Positions 22,097 through 35,400 of a stretch of 64,000 nucleotides of DNA are shown here, piece after piece (position 1 is the stretch's first letter; each line of letters opens with the position of its first letter). Both the position numbers and the translations under genes were made by a program. The stretch spans positions 106,408,940 to 106,472,939 of the forward strand of contig OW121742.1 of the NCBI GenBank assembly GCA_933228675.1, in the 5' to 3' direction. The DNA is from Stomorhina lunata (Eukaryota; Arthropoda; Insecta; Diptera; Rhiniidae). Below the pieces are notes generated by a model, which worked only from the letters and a program-made list of their open reading frames with translations, was not told the DNA's origin and made no database searches.

Positions 22097-23400
22097 CAGG
22101 GTGGCCCAGAAAGACCGAAGTGGTGTGAATTCCTTATAACTTTTTTATTATAATTTTTTTTTTCTTTTCTTTTCAGTATTTTGTAAAGAAGACTTGGATA
22201 ATTTATAATGGAGCAATACACAATTGAACAACGTGCCCAAATTGTTGAAATTTACTTTTCAAATCAACGGTCCATTGTGTTGACTCAGCGTGCATACCGT
22301 CGTCAATTTAATGTGCGGGTTGCACCCTCTCAGTCAACAATAAACCGTCTGGTTGCAAATTTTCGAGAACAAGGAGCAGTAAGGAACCTTCCTGGTCCAG
22401 GCAGACACCGAACTGTCCACACGGCTGACAATATTCAAGTGGTACAGGAGAGTATTCGGGAGGATCCAGAAACATCAACCAGGAGACGTTCGTCACAACT
22501 GAGCCTCTCAAGAACGTCGCTGCAGCGAATTTTGCACACCATAGGATTGTTTCCATACAAAATTCAACTTGTCCAAGAATTGAAACCAACAGATTACCAG
22601 CAACGACTTGACTATGCAATTTATTTCCAGCAAAAAGCACAAGAGAATCCAAATTTTATTCATAACTTAATAATGAGTGACGAAGCCCATTTTCAATTAA
22701 ATGGGTTCGTTAACAAGCAAAACTGTAGGATATGGGCTACGGAAAACCCGAGAGTACTTCATCAACGACAATTGCACCCAGTTAAGTGTACCGTTTGGCG
22801 CGGTGTTTCTTCAGAAAGGATCATTGGCCCATTTTTTTTGAAAATGAACAAGGTGTCGCCATTTCCGTCAATGGTGATCGATATCGGGCCATGTTGCAAA
22901 ATTTTGTAAGGCCAGCCGTGGAAAACCATCCGCAAATATGGTTCCAACAGGATGGAGCCACAGCGCACACTGCGAGGGCCACAATGACTCTTTTACGCGA
23001 CATCTTTGGTGAAAGAATAATTTCTCGTAACAGCAATTTTAATTGGCCTCCGCGGTCCCCGGATTTAACCGCTCCAGACTGTTTTCTTTGGGGCTATTTA
23101 AAAGGAAAAGTTTATGTTAATAAGCCTAGGACTATTGAGGAGTTAAAAACCAATATTCGAGAAGAAATTAACAACATACCACCGGAAGTTTTGCGAAAGG
23201 TCATGGAAAATGTGTTGGAAAGAGCACATTTGTGCGAAGCAGAATATGGCCACCACTTGCGGGATATCATTTTTAATAACTAATCCAAAAATATTCCCCA
23301 TAAATTTAATGTATTTAAAAAAAAAAAAAATTAAAAAAATATCTCTTAAATTAAAAGTTATAAGCAATTCACACCACTTCGGTCTTTCTGGGCCACCCTG
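22097..23400 (+). mobile_element. Second DD41D family element, near-complete, nested in a LINE
   Basis: A 1304-bp element between TA dinucleotides (22095-22096 and 23401-23402). Its terminal inverted repeats of about 44 bp (22097-22140 and 23357-23400) start CAGGGTGGCCCAGAAAGACC and differ by one base. The long, almost perfect TIRs suggest a fairly recent insertion. It splits the endonuclease of the minus-strand LINE. Confidence 0.93.
22208..23283 (+). pseudogene. DD41D transposase with single frameshift
   Basis: It starts MEQYTIEQRAQIVEIYF. Motifs are [34 protein letters not shown] and SPDLTAPDCFLWGYLKG, with 41 residues between the last two catalytic Asp. The first frame runs to 22909 and the second from 22786 to 23283. 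They join near the T run at 22833-22840 (GGCCCATTTTTTTTGAAAAT), where one base gained or lost shifts the frame. Otherwise a complete transposase of about 350 residues, the same superfamily as 605-1690 but clearly another family. Sequencing error in the T run cannot be excluded. Confidence 0.85.
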
Positions 23401-24239
23401 TACTATTGTCAGACGTTTCACCGTAAAGGCTGAATTTACCAAGAGTAGGATCTAAGCAGCTTTAGCGTCCTAACTTTGCGTTAAAATCACCCAGTATTAT
23501 TTTGACGTCATAAAGTCCATCATAGACTTCCTTAAGTTGATCATAGAAGGATCCTTTAACCTCATTATCTTTTTCCTCTGTGGATGTATGAGCACAAATC
23601 GGGCTCAGCTTTGATGCTTATTGTCGCTATTCTTTCACTTTTTGGGGTGAAGGTGGAAACCAGATTTCGTATTCTTTTGTTCACCATAAGAGTTACAACC
23701 AAATTCGTGCCTACTTTCATGGCAGCTATAATATAGGTCGCCTCTTGGTGTCTTGGCGACGCCGTTACCATTCATCTTATCTCCTGGAAAGCAGTCACAT
23801 TACATAAATTCATCAAGAACATCCATCCATCAGAGCACCTCCTCTGTTGTAAAGAGTTCGGATGTTCCTGGTGCTGATCCTGGAACATTCGAACATGTTT
23901 TAGGATCAGCACCAGAAACATCCGAACACCATTATTTTATTTCTGAAACTGACTGGTGTGCTCTGTTCTTATGAAGTGTTATTATATTTTGGAGCATACT
24001 GTTATATTTTCTGTTAATTAGGAAATACATTGCATATCTTAAGGCGCGTCCAATATTAATTTCAATTAAATTAAATAGTAACAAACCAAAACTTAAGTTT
24101 ATTATCATATTCTTAAAATGAAGGCAATTTAATATATTATTAAATCCTCAAAGGATACGTCTATACATCAGAAGAAGCAGGACATTGGGATTCTGTTGTT
24201 TTACGACTCTTTCCTTCATAAATAAGTTAACATTGAAGA

Positions 24240-24625
24240 GATCTCTTTTGTTATATCAATCATCTGGTTTATAGAAAATCTCTTCTTGATTACCCCAAAG
24301 TCCTACTGATTCTACGCCAAAAGTTACTAGTCGCAACCTTCAGTCTTGCCACATACCTTCCAATCAGTCAACCAAGTATACATCGTTTCTTGATAGTGAC
24401 AGTAATCTGTGAAAGAGTTTCCTATCTAAACGGGGCCACATCCGTCTGTAATAAATATGTACACCACCAGCCAGATGTCCACCTATCATTTGCTCAACTA
24501 CAGGCTCTCTATTGCAGTAGAAGTTTGCAAGTAGCTAGAGATAAGCCAACAGATTCTTGTTAATCCAGAAGGTAGTCTCAAGTCTTGCTAACTCGTCTAA
24601 TCTACAGTTCCCCGGTATGACCCTG
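24240..24625 (-). pseudogene. LINE remnant (RNase H end)
   Basis: On the minus strand near 24615-24570 it reads YRGTVD followed by DELARLE after a frame change, like the [13 protein letters not shown] end of a non-LTR RNase H. Related sequence lies at 29700-30560. The rest of 23970-24600 is degenerate. Confidence 0.4.
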
Positions 24626-24699
24626 TGGCTTGGCATCTACATGAGAACATAAAATGAGTAAATAAAAACCACCACATCTTTCTTAGTTTTATCAAAAAG

Positions 24700-24982
24700 T
24701 TTTTTTTATTTAAAAACGTGTTAAAGTAAAAAATAGATACCATTAAATTATTTGGAAATGTTAAGTTTTTCACAGATTTTTTTGTGCGAAAAAATAAAAT
24801 TGTCAAGTGTTTTATAAAATGTAATAACTGTAAAAGTAAAGAATAATTTAAAAGAATTTTCAAGATTTTTCTCAAGTCATTTTCCGCCCCCCAAAGAGGG
24901 GAAAAAATTAAAGAACCACAACCAGAAAATGTACTTTAAAATGTGTTCACATTGCACTTATTTATAAAAATCGAATCAGAAC
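24700..24982 (-). other. Cat: Catalase 3' UTR
   Basis: AT-rich sequence after the stop. On the minus strand an AAATAAAAAAA stretch near 24705-24714 is the best polyadenylation candidate; closer to the stop only AAATAAG is seen near 24958. Confidence 0.4.
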
Positions 24983-26446
24983 TTAGATCTTGGCGGTTTT
25001 GGCCAAGTTCAATTGTTCGGTTAACATGCGGCCAAAATCGGGATGGACCATAGAGAAGTTTTTGACGGCACGTTCTTGAATGAAGGCACTGGCGGCCGAT
25101 AAATGACCGGCAATGTTGTTAACCAAACGTCTGCGGGCACCATCATCCAAAACACGCAACCAGAATTCGGTAACTTGACTGAAGTTATCCTCAGTATCAC
25201 CGCTGCTGTAACGGTAGATATCACCCGAAACGGGGCATTTAGATTCCAAGCTTCTGGCACGAGGGCACTCCACGGGACCAGAGAAAGAGTTGGGATAGTA
25301 GTTGGGGGCATTGGCCTGATTGTCGGTAACGGTCATCGGTCCATCACGTTGATAGTTCTTGACAGAGACACGGTAAGGGCAGTTGACGGGTATTTGCAAG
25401 TAGTTGGCACCCAAACGATGACGATGAGTGTCAGAGTAGGAGAAGAGACGTCCCTGCAACATCTTATCGGGAGAGGGTTCAATACCAGGCACCAAATGAG
25501 CAGGACTGAAGGCAATCTGTTCAACCTCAGCAAAGTAGTTGGTGGGATTACGATCCAAAACCATTTTGCCGACAGGAATCAAGGGGAATTCCTTGTGAGA
25601 CCAGACCTTGGTCACATCGAAGGGATTGTATTTGAAGGTCTTGGCCTGTTCAAAGGTCATCACTTGAATATTCAAAGTCCAGCTAGGGAAATCACCGCCC
25701 TTAATGGCATTAAACAAATCGCGAATGGAATAGTCAGGATCCGAACCAGCCAAATCATCAGCTTTCTTAACATCCAAATTCTTAATGCCCTGATCGGAAC
25801 GCCAGTGGAATTTAGCATAGACAGGTTCACCCTTGGCATTGATCAACTTAAAGGTATGCGAGCCATAGCCATGCATGAAACGGTAGCCATTGGGAATACC
25901 ACGATCCGAGAACAGGAAACTAACTTGATGGGTGGTCTCGGGACGCAAAGAGATAAAGTCCCAGAACATATCGGGATCCTTTAAGTGGGTCTGGGGATTA
26001 CGTTTCTGGGTGTGAATGAAGCTGGGGAATAGAATGGGATCACGTATAAAGAAGATGGGAGTGTTGTTGCCCACCAAATCCCAAACACCATCATCAGTGT
26101 AGAGTTTTACAGCAAAACCACGAGGATCACGGGCAGTATCAGCGGAGCCACTTTCGCCACCCACCGTAGAGAAACGTACAGCCAAGGGAGTACGTTTGCC
26201 AACCTTTTCAAAGACCTTGGCAGCACAGTATTTGGTAATGTCGTGGGTAACCTCGAAGTAACCAAAAGCACCAGCACCCTTAGCATGAACTACACGTTCA
26301 GGAATACGCTCACGATCGAAGTGAGACATTTCATCGAGAAAGTGGACATCCTGAAGAAGGACGGGGCCACGGGGTCCAACAGTCATGGTGGCATCCTTGA
26401 TGCCAATAGGATTGCCAGATCCAGTGGTGACAGCACCAGGGGAGGT
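24983..26446 (-). CDS. Cat: Catalase exon 2 (residues 19-505)
   Basis: It starts [20 protein letters not shown] after the acceptor and holds nearly the whole enzyme, including NADPH-binding and wrapping-domain regions, with no stop or frameshift. Base composition is clearly more GC-rich than the surroundings. The 293-residue frame on the opposite strand (25103-25984) is a shadow of its codon bias. Confidence 0.96.
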   Translation of the reverse strand, partial: TSPGAVTTGSGNPIGIKDATMTVGPRGPVLLQDVHFLDEMSHFDRERIPERVVHAKGAGAFGYFEVTHDITKYCAAKVFEKVGKRTPLAVRFSTVGGESGSADTARDPRGFAVKLYTDDGVWDLVGNNTPIFFIRDPILFPSFIHTQKRNPQTHLKDPDMFWDFISLRPETTHQVSFLFSDRGIPNGYRFMHGYGSHTFKLINAKGEPVYAKFHWRSDQGIKNLDVKKADDLAGSDPDYSIRDLFNAIKGGDFPSWTLNIQVMTFEQAKTFKYNPFDVTKVWSHKEFPLIPVGKMVLDRNPTNYFAEVEQIAFSPAHLVPGIEPSPDKMLQGRLFSYSDTHRHRLGANYLQIPVNCPYRVSVKNYQRDGPMTVTDNQANAPNYYPNSFSGPVECPRARSLESKCPVSGDIYRYSSGDTEDNFSQVTEFWLRVLDDGARRRLVNNIAGHLSAASAFIQERAVKNFSMVHPDFGRMLTEQLNLAKTAKI

Positions 26447-29400
26447 CTGAAAAGAAACAAAGGTTTATTAATACATAATTTAATAAAGAAAAATAAAATT
26501 TAAATAAAAATCTTCGTTTTATTTACATATTTAAAAAAAAAAAAACTTTATAATTCGTATTTATTCTGTTCTAAAATTTGGATATAATGCAAGTTTTTCG
26601 TTATATCTAAAATTAGAACGATGGCCTTACCAAACATCGAAACATACGTCGAGAAATGGTTTTAGCCCTTAGCAATTGCAATAAATTGGAATCCTAGCCG
26701 ATGGGTCCTAAAAGCGGTCCCTTTGTGGTAACTGCAAGGGATAGACTTGAAGAAAAAAGAATAAAGATATTTATTCTAGGCTATCAGTGAGAGGCTTATC
26801 AAGAGATCCTGATAAATGAGTCTATTTTACGAATGTCAGTACTCGCTAGATCTGATGAATCATGCAGAAAATGCGCCCCCAAATAAAGAGCCCTTGAAAT
26901 TGAAAGAGCGGGGCAGTGGCAGATAAGATAAGTTACTGTCTTCTCCTCTTCTGTGTTATGACAACTGCGACAGTAGTCATAGAATTGAAGGTTAAGTTAA
27001 GTCTTCTGGCATGCAGCCGTAATCTCAACCTGTTAGTGTTGAGGTTAGGTTGCGGAGTCTGTGGCGAGATAGATTTACCAAGCATTTTAAACGTTAAGTG
27101 TTTTAATTGAGCCATGTTTGCAATTTTCATTGGCATGGCATACATATACAAAAAACTTTATAAAAGTTCGATATGCTACAATTTTTATAAAAATCTAAAA
27201 GATTTTTTTAAAACCTAAAATTTCTTTTTCTTTAAAACTCAACACCTGATATTGTTAAATCATTTCAAATTATTTTAATTTAATTTCTCTCTATCTTATC
27301 ATTAACTTTATGACCCTGCTTTAAAAAAAATAACTTAAAAGAATCCAAAAGTCATTTAGATTAAAAAATTTCTAAATAAAAAAAATCAAAATAATTATTT
27401 TAAAACAGCCAAAAAAAAATTAATGCAATATTTTTAAACATTTAAACAAAAGTATCGAAAAAAATCTAAAATGAAAGCAAAACAAAAACAAGTTTTCAAT
27501 ATTTTAGCAAAATTGAAATGTAATTTTTTTGTGCAAAACAATTTAAATTTAATGAACTGGTTTAGAATAATTGATTTCATTTAAGCAAATATTCAAAATT
27601 TTACAAACCAAATCAAATTTTGGCAACATCAAGATCTAAATTTCTCAAAAATATATATTTGGTTTTTTTGAAACATAATTAAAATACGTGATGATTTGAA
27701 TATGGACAAATGAGTTATATTTTTTGAAATTTGTTTGTTTCAAGTACGAGGGTAGTGATTTATGCTTTGAAATTGGGCAATCCCAGGTCTACTATGACAA
27801 AAAGTTAAATTACCCTCTATGGACCCGAAAGTAACAGTTATAATAAAAAAAGTGTCACTTGGGGATCCGAATAGATCCATTATGACTGTGAAATAGAGTA
27901 AGAAGTAAGAATAGAAGTAATTATAGAGGAAAGAATTAAAATGGTTTTGGGGGTTTCTTAATCGAAATGGACGAAATAGATCCCGTATGACTCTCCCAAA
28001 TAGTCAAAATTTAAGTAATGGAAGAAGAAAGAATTTCAAAGGTTTTGGAGTTATCCTAATCGAAATGGAAAAATACTTTGAAAATTCCAAAATATTAACA
28101 TTTTTAACGAGACTATTTTGAAAAGCTTATAACCTCAAAACATCAAAACCAAATTCATTTAATTTAAAACTTTATGCAACTTTTTTTGTTGCTAATTTTG
28201 TTTGTTACTAACAATTTAAGTGCATAAAAAAACATTTTCCAAGTAGTAGTTACAAACTTACTCCAGTTTTAACGTTTATGGTAGAAGATAATTAGTTAAA
28301 TGACTTTTAATTTAAAACTATTTGTCAATTTAACTATAACTATAAGTAAAATCTAGAGATTTGCTTTAAAATACTGATATTTTGGTTTGTTTAAAACAAA
28401 ACCTGTTGGAGAATTTGTCAATATTAACAAAGTTTTTAAACAATTCTGCTTTCAAATTAAATAGTTTTGTATTTATTATCTAATAGTTGAAGTAATTTAA
28501 ATTAAAAATCTGTTAGATCGAAAAATATATGAATTGGAATCGTTTTTAAAACATAAAGTAATACAAAAGTATACGACCAAAATTAAAATATTGACGACCA
28601 TTGAATCTAATAATGAAGTTAGATCTAAAGAATGAACTTTCAGTGAGGAACTGAGTGACATCCAGCAGAGCGAACTAAGTGATGCTGTGGGTTTTGTATT
28701 GGGACCCAGATGGCTTAGATAGGTTTCTTTCCCTATGGTAACGACATAGCTATCTCTTCTCTACTACTCTCTCACTTATATCTATCGACTTTTCTGCTGT
28801 CCCTCTCTCTTCTATTAGGAAGGATCACAATGGACACAACGGCCTCTGGCATCACTCGGCATCAACTTTCAAACCTAACCTAACCTAAAGAAAGAACTAA
28901 GCCATTATTAAAACCAGAATTGAAATCTAGTCAAAACTTTATGTCTACACCTCAGTCTCAGTGTCGGACTAGATTTTGGCTTGTCTCCAGGTGGTTGTAA
29001 CGTATCTCCCCTGACGGCCATATACCTCGACTTTCATTGCAGAACGTTTCTGGCAACTATAGAGATAGGACGTTTATGAATATGACCGATTCTGATTCAT
29101 TTATGATTCATTTGATTCAATTTCGATTTTTTAGCTTGAAAAATGCATTTATTTATACATAATAACAAAATGAGTTGATAGATACATCGTTAGCCACTAC
29201 TTTTCCCATCTTTCTGGTGGCATATGGATTTCACGCCAAAAAAAATGCTCTGGTTTTGAGGTTAAGAATGAATCAATCCAATTTCTGATACCCTGTTCTG
29301 AAGTAAGGCATATTATAGTAAGGGCGTTCTATATCAAAACAAATGGTAGTCAATAGGAGTAAGGTCTGGGTTATAAGGCGGGTAATACCAAACTTTCCAA

Positions 29401-32400
29401 CTACTGCTTTCAAATAGTTTTTGACCGGTCTTGCAGAGCGTTGTCATGATGGATGATTATGACATCGTGTCTGGTCGAATATTCTCTGTGTGATTACACT
29501 TTAGCGGCTATCGAATTCTGAATTATTAGGACAGATATTTACGCTCCAATATACCACATTTGCAATTATTGCTACAAACCGCATATTACAGTTATGCCAT
29601 ACATACACCCAAAAATAAAACGCACCTGTACTACTTGTCTATTTCCATTTCAGATTTGTATAATATATTCTACGGATTTGCCTCAAGCTAAAAGAAATAA
29701 AGACAAAACTAAAGCTAGAGGTTATTCAAGAACTAAATCCACAAAGTGAACTGCCTTGAAATTGCGGTTCGTCTCATAACTCAGACACTGGTTATGGAGA
29801 ATAAGGCTATGTTCAACTTCTTTAACTAATGCATTTCCCGTTTCAAATACCTGTTCATAGAGTCTAGGATACTCGACAGGACTCCATATTGCACTAGGTT
29901 TTTGATTGCCCCACTGATGCAACACATAATTACTAAATAAAGCTTTTATATCTGGCTTTATATGGCTCAGGTTTAGGCGTGAACCCAGTCTTGCTAACTC
30001 ATCGGTCTAACCCAATGTATGACCAATAGCTGACATATATTTTTTTAACTAAATTTGATCTGATGCTAAGTTCTTGTAAAACTTTTAGTGAATGACTTTT
30101 GACTTGGCTGCCTTTTTGCCTGTAAGAAGCTACACTAAGGAAATTTATAAGACCTTCTGATATCTTGTTTTCGTAAATACACACCCGAAATATGACCCTC
30201 AAAAAGGAAAAATGTGATCTCCCAGTTAACATTGTCAGGAATTTCAAGTGTCTGTTCTGGACTCATTGACTATATAGTACTCAATTATCCTGTCTCGGTT
30301 TTAACACATCCTACTCATTTAGTCTTGGAGGGCTTTTAGCTGCCAACCCTTTTAGGAAGTATTATATAGGGATTAAAAGCAACATTATTTCCAGGACTGT
30401 CTCAAATCGGATACTTTATTCACAGCTTTCCACCAAACCGGCCAATCATAAGTAAGTCACGGCTCTGACTATAGATGTGTAGAACCAATACACAACTACC
30501 GGTCGTGATCTCCCCTATTGAGTTCCTGCAGAAGTAGTAAGCGTTGAGTCTCTTTTTGCAAATAACCCTATATATTTTGATCTGTTGCTAGTTTTAATTC
30601 TACACCATTGAGTTTTGGTAGTACATGTTGGAACAACACTTTGACTTAATATTTGTTTTGTGTAATTTACATGATTAAAGGATTTTAGCAACTCTAACCA
30701 AGAAAACAGAAAAATAGATTAAGCGCCAAAATTTTATATTTTTGACAGTTCCTTTTTAACTTTAAGTTTTTGGCGATTGGTTAGCTAGTGAACACGTGAA
30801 ATAAAAACTAGCCTTCGTTTAATATTAAAATAAAGCATTTTTATTTAATTACCAATCACATCAGAACAGAGCATAAAAACGGCTTCTGTGGGGAATGGAA
30901 GTCAGACCGACTTGATTCCAGCAGCCTCTCAATCAGATCAGCCTAACTCCACCAACACCACTGACGACACCCAGACCACAGAGACAATTGCTTCGGAGAA
31001 TACGAACGCTACGATCTCGACTCTGGGCCAGGGTAAAGCGTGATCCCCTCAGGCTGACCTGAGCCCGGTTGCCTCTCCATCTCGCCACAGAAAAAGCAAA
31101 AAACTGGCCGAACTAAATTCGACATGGCGAAGAGCGGATATCTCAAAAAAATGGCTGATAGGGATTCTACGCTGATCGACATAAACGAGAGGAGAAATCT
31201 CAAGATGCATGGGGAGAGCGTTGCTAAATTCAGTTTTATCAAGCGAGGGGAAACTAATAGCTCTACAGTTAGGAGAATATTTCCAAATGCTCTTAGAGAA
31301 ATCCTTAATAGGACCTTTCTTACTTTGATGTAGGCAAAACAGAAGACAAAACTGAAAACGTTCCTTCGTACCGAAACGACTCGGAAACCTTAGGATTCCG
31401 ACCAAGGACTGTCACTCCTGCGATTTTACCAATAAATATCAACAACAATGAAACTTAAGAAAGTATTGAAACTACAATTGAAACTAGAGGCCAAATTCCT
31501 ATGATCGATTTCAATCAAAATTATAAAGAACTTCTTTAAAATACTTTTCGAACAACTTCATTATGCTTGATTTTAAATGACTCCTTGATTTTGCGACAAG
31601 AACTGAACTTAGTACTGAACTAGAAATCAACCAGAATGTATTAAAGAAAATTGAAAGTAAATTTTCCACCAGCACAAGATAATAAATTTTACTGATATGG
31701 GGGACTTAGTCAATATTTTTTAATTATATTTTAATAAATATGAAATATTCTTAATTTTATTTGAACATTGTGATAAGGACAAACAATTGAAAACAAGTTA
31801 ATTTCAATATATATATAACAATATTCTTATCAGAATAGAATTAAAGTACTTACAAAATTTATAATTTGGGCTTGTAGAACGATACAAATCCCGAAGATTT
31901 ACTATGTATAAGAAATTTAAAATTCCGCCTGAGTCGATTTTCCTGCATTCGATTCGAATTGAACTTAATATTTGCTAGAAAATTGTGTAGTATAGTTTTA
32001 GGAGAAGTGTTTTAAAAATCTTTTTAGAAGAGTTTTAGAACTCTTTTTAGGAAAGTTTTAGAACTCTCTGCGTTTATTTCATAACAATATACTTATAAAA
32101 CAAGGCAACAAAATTTTCTTAGAAATCTTGTTAATTTCGATAAGAATCGACTTTGGAAATCTACTTCTGGGGCCAAATCGCCACATTCGATATCGTTCGA
32201 AAAATCAGACTTTTAAGCAAATATTAGCTGTGTTCCAGAACTACCAATACTGTACAATATTGTACAAGTTTTAATCAGAAACTACAGGAAAGTGTTCCTG
32301 TACTGAAAAAATATGACTTAATTGTAATTTCTGGTTAAAAATTGTACAATATTGTACAGTATTGGTAGTTCTGGAACACAGCTATTGTGTAACATACTTT

Positions 32401-35400
32401 AGGGATTTTTAAAATAATTTATTTTGCAAAAAGTTTCATAAAATTTGGTATCTAAACATATCCGTTTGTTTGTCAAAACATTTAGTTTAAATGCATTTTT
32501 TACTATCAGGGAAGATTTGACAAATAATATACAATGTAATGAACTTCATACCTCTGGCTTGGTGGAATTTTCTGCTGTTTTGAGTTAAACATTGCATTAG
32601 ATTCCCTTCTTTACCCGCTTTTATTTGGCTCCAACAGCTTATCTTCGACATTTTTTTCAAATTTTCTCAAAACTATTTTTTGACATTGGCTCTTTTATCA
32701 CCAAGCCACAGATATGTTATATATTATTTACATTATCCAAAAAGCATCGAATGCGACGATTTGGTCTGTGTATTATTTATTATAATAAGTGGTTTCCACG
32801 ATTTTAAAAGATTATAAAAAATACTTCAATTCTAAAAACCTTGTCAAATATTATACAACAATTCGCAGTCAATGTTAAAAGTTAATAAATACAGCAAAAA
32901 TTAACATTAACAAAAAAAAACGCATTAAAACCCTGATTCATAAATAAAATTCTAATAAAGCCGAGTATATATCTAATAAATTGTGTATATGCAACAAAAA
33001 AATGTTAGAAAAAATTTCAACAAATGTTGAATGTTTACTTTTCTTTTAACAGCGAAACGTGAGTGGCAAGTTTGAATAATGCATTAGTATTTTTTTTTAG
33101 TGCAACAAAAGTCAGGTTTTGAGTTTTTTTTTCTAAAAAAATGCGTAGTCTTAAAAGACGTTCGTCAGTCTGTCTGTCTTTAGTAAAAACCACAAATGTA
33201 AATAAAATCAAAGACAAGAAAACTTAAGCCTTCATTGGATGTAATGAAGTAGTAGTTTGGCACACATATCGTTCTTTTTCTCGTTTTTTTACAATTATTT
33301 AATGGAATAAAAAACAACGATTAAAGACCAAGTCAATAAACTTTGTTCGTCGATTGCAGCAGTTAAAAACCTAACAGTAACTATTATTGAAAACCAGCTT
33401 TAGAATGTCTGACAGACAATAAGAAAATGTGGCAGAGAATCGAAATAAGTTAGAAAAGACGAAGAAGAAATATTGAAGATTTTGAGATATGAAATACAAG
33501 TTTAAACTTCTTCCTGTTTAGCCACACGCATTATCTTTAAAGGAATTTAATAAAAGCCATTAATTTAGAAGGAGGTTAATAGATTGAAAAGAATACAGTG
33601 GTACAATTTGCAAAATTTCCAAAAAAAAATCTATGGCCAAATCGCCGCATTCGATATCGATAGAAATGTAAGATATTTCAGAAACATTTGAGTTGCATAC
33701 ATTTAGGATAATCTAAATAATATATAAAATATAATGTTCTCGACATTGTAATTTATTTGTCAAAAGTTCTCTGATAGTAAAAGAATTTCATTTAAACTAA
33801 ATGTTTTTTCTTTTTGGAAAATTTTTCAAAATTTTCCTATATTTATTGAAAATTTTTCAAAAATTTCCTATATTTATTGGAAATTTTTCAAAAATTTTCA
33901 TTTTTTTTAGGAAATTTTTCAAAATTTTTTTATTTTTATAGGTAATTTTTCAAAAATTTCCTATTTTTACAGGAAATTTTTCAAAAATTTTCTATTTTTA
34001 TAGGAAATTTTTCAAAAATTTCCTATTTTTACAGGAAATTTCCTATTTTTATAGGTAATTCTTCAAAAATTTCCTATTTTTATAGGAAATTTTTCCAAAA
34101 ATTTCCTATTTTTATACAAAATTTTTCAAAAATTTCCTATTTTTATACAAAATTTTTCAAAAATTTCCTATTTTTATACAAAATTTTTCAAAAATTTCCT
34201 ATTTTTATACAAAATTTTTCAAAAGTTTCCTATTTTTATACGAAATTTTTCAAAAATTTCCTATTTTTATACAAAATTTTTAAAAAATTTCCTATTTTTA
34301 TACAAAATTTTTCAAAAATTTCCTATTTTTATACAAAATTTTTCAAAAGTTTCCTATTTTTATACAAAATTTTTCAAAAATTTCCTATTTTTATAAGAAA
34401 TTTTTTAAAAATTTTCTATTTTTATAGGAAATTTTTTTAAAATTTCCACTTTTTATTGAAAAATTTCCTATAAAAATAGGAAATTTTTCAAAAATTTCCT
34501 ATTTTTATAGGAAAATTTTCAAAAATTTCCTATTTTTATACGAAATTTTTCAAAAATTTCCTATTTTTATACAACATTTTTCAAAAATTTCCTATTTTTA
34601 TACATAATTTTTCAAAAATTTCCTATTTTTATACAAAATTTTTCACAAATTTTCCTATTTTATACAAAATTTTTCAAAAATTTCCTATTTTTATACAAAA
34701 TTTTTCAAAAATTTCCTATTTTTATACAAAATTTTTCAAAAATTTCCTATTTTTATACAAAATTTTTCAAACATTTCCTATTTTTATACAAAATTTTTCA
34801 AAAGTTTCCTATTTTTATACGAAATTTTTCAAAAATTTCCTATTTTTATACAAAATTTTTCAAAAATTTCCTATTTTTATACAAAATTTTTCAAAAATTT
34901 CCTATTTTTATACGAAATTTTTAAAAATTTACTATTTTTATACAAAATTTTTCAAAAATTTCCTATTTTTATACAAAATTTTTCAAAAGTTTCCTATTTT
35001 TATACAAAATTTTTCAAAAATTTCCTATTTTTATAAGAAATTTTTTAAAAATTTCCTATTTTTATAGGAAATTTTTCAAAAATTTCCTATTTTTATAGGA
35101 AATTTTTCAAAAATTTCCTATTTTTATAGGAAATTTTTTAAAAATTTCCTATTTTTATAGGAAATTTTTCAAAAATTTCCTATTTTTATAGGAAATTTTT
35201 TGAAAATTTCCTATTTTTATAGAAAATTTTTCAAAAATTTCCTATTTTTATAGGAAATTTTTCAAAAATTTCCTATTTTTATAGGAAATTTTTCAAAAAT
35301 TTCCTATTTTTATAGGAAATTTTTCAAAAATTTCCTATTTTTATAGGAAATTTTTCAAAAATTTCCTATTTTTATAGGAAATTTTTCAAAAATTTCCTAT

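Larger units (their letters stand above)
19913..23860 (-). pseudogene. EN/RT LINE, minus strand, broken and invaded by a DD41D element
   Basis: Reading down the minus strand. Endonuclease pieces at about 23800-23403 include YDVKIILGDFNAKLGR. These continue after the inserted element (22097-23400) at 22096-21840 with MRLIPFEAAHIMAVSSTIFQ, HKATWADQKTKKQIDHVEVG and ANMDSGHFLVAAKVR. A linker ending NSPPKNSWYDE follows, within duplicated DNA at 21154-21837. RT pieces at about 21150-19913 are NKTAGAGGLPAELSKAAGDE, QIDTYHLLVDYKAA, VTKRGFWQGDSLS, and VYLGTAVNINNDISFEIQRR close to the left limit. Many stops and frameshifts. Probably the RTE group but a different family from 14541-16336. Confidence 0.78.

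Noticed and set aside
25103..25984. 293-residue open frame on the strand opposite catalase
   Set aside because: It lies wholly within the conserved catalase exon and has no recognisable domain; it is a shadow of third-position codon bias in Cat.
30880..31360. Exon of an unknown host gene, suggested by higher GC
   Set aside because: Stops interrupt it and it abuts a SINE-like copy; a LINE ORF1 remnant is more likely, though not proven.
27150..33800. A nested host gene within the large catalase intron
   Set aside because: All frames here are short, low-complexity or transposon-derived; no exon-like conserved domain with splice sites was found.
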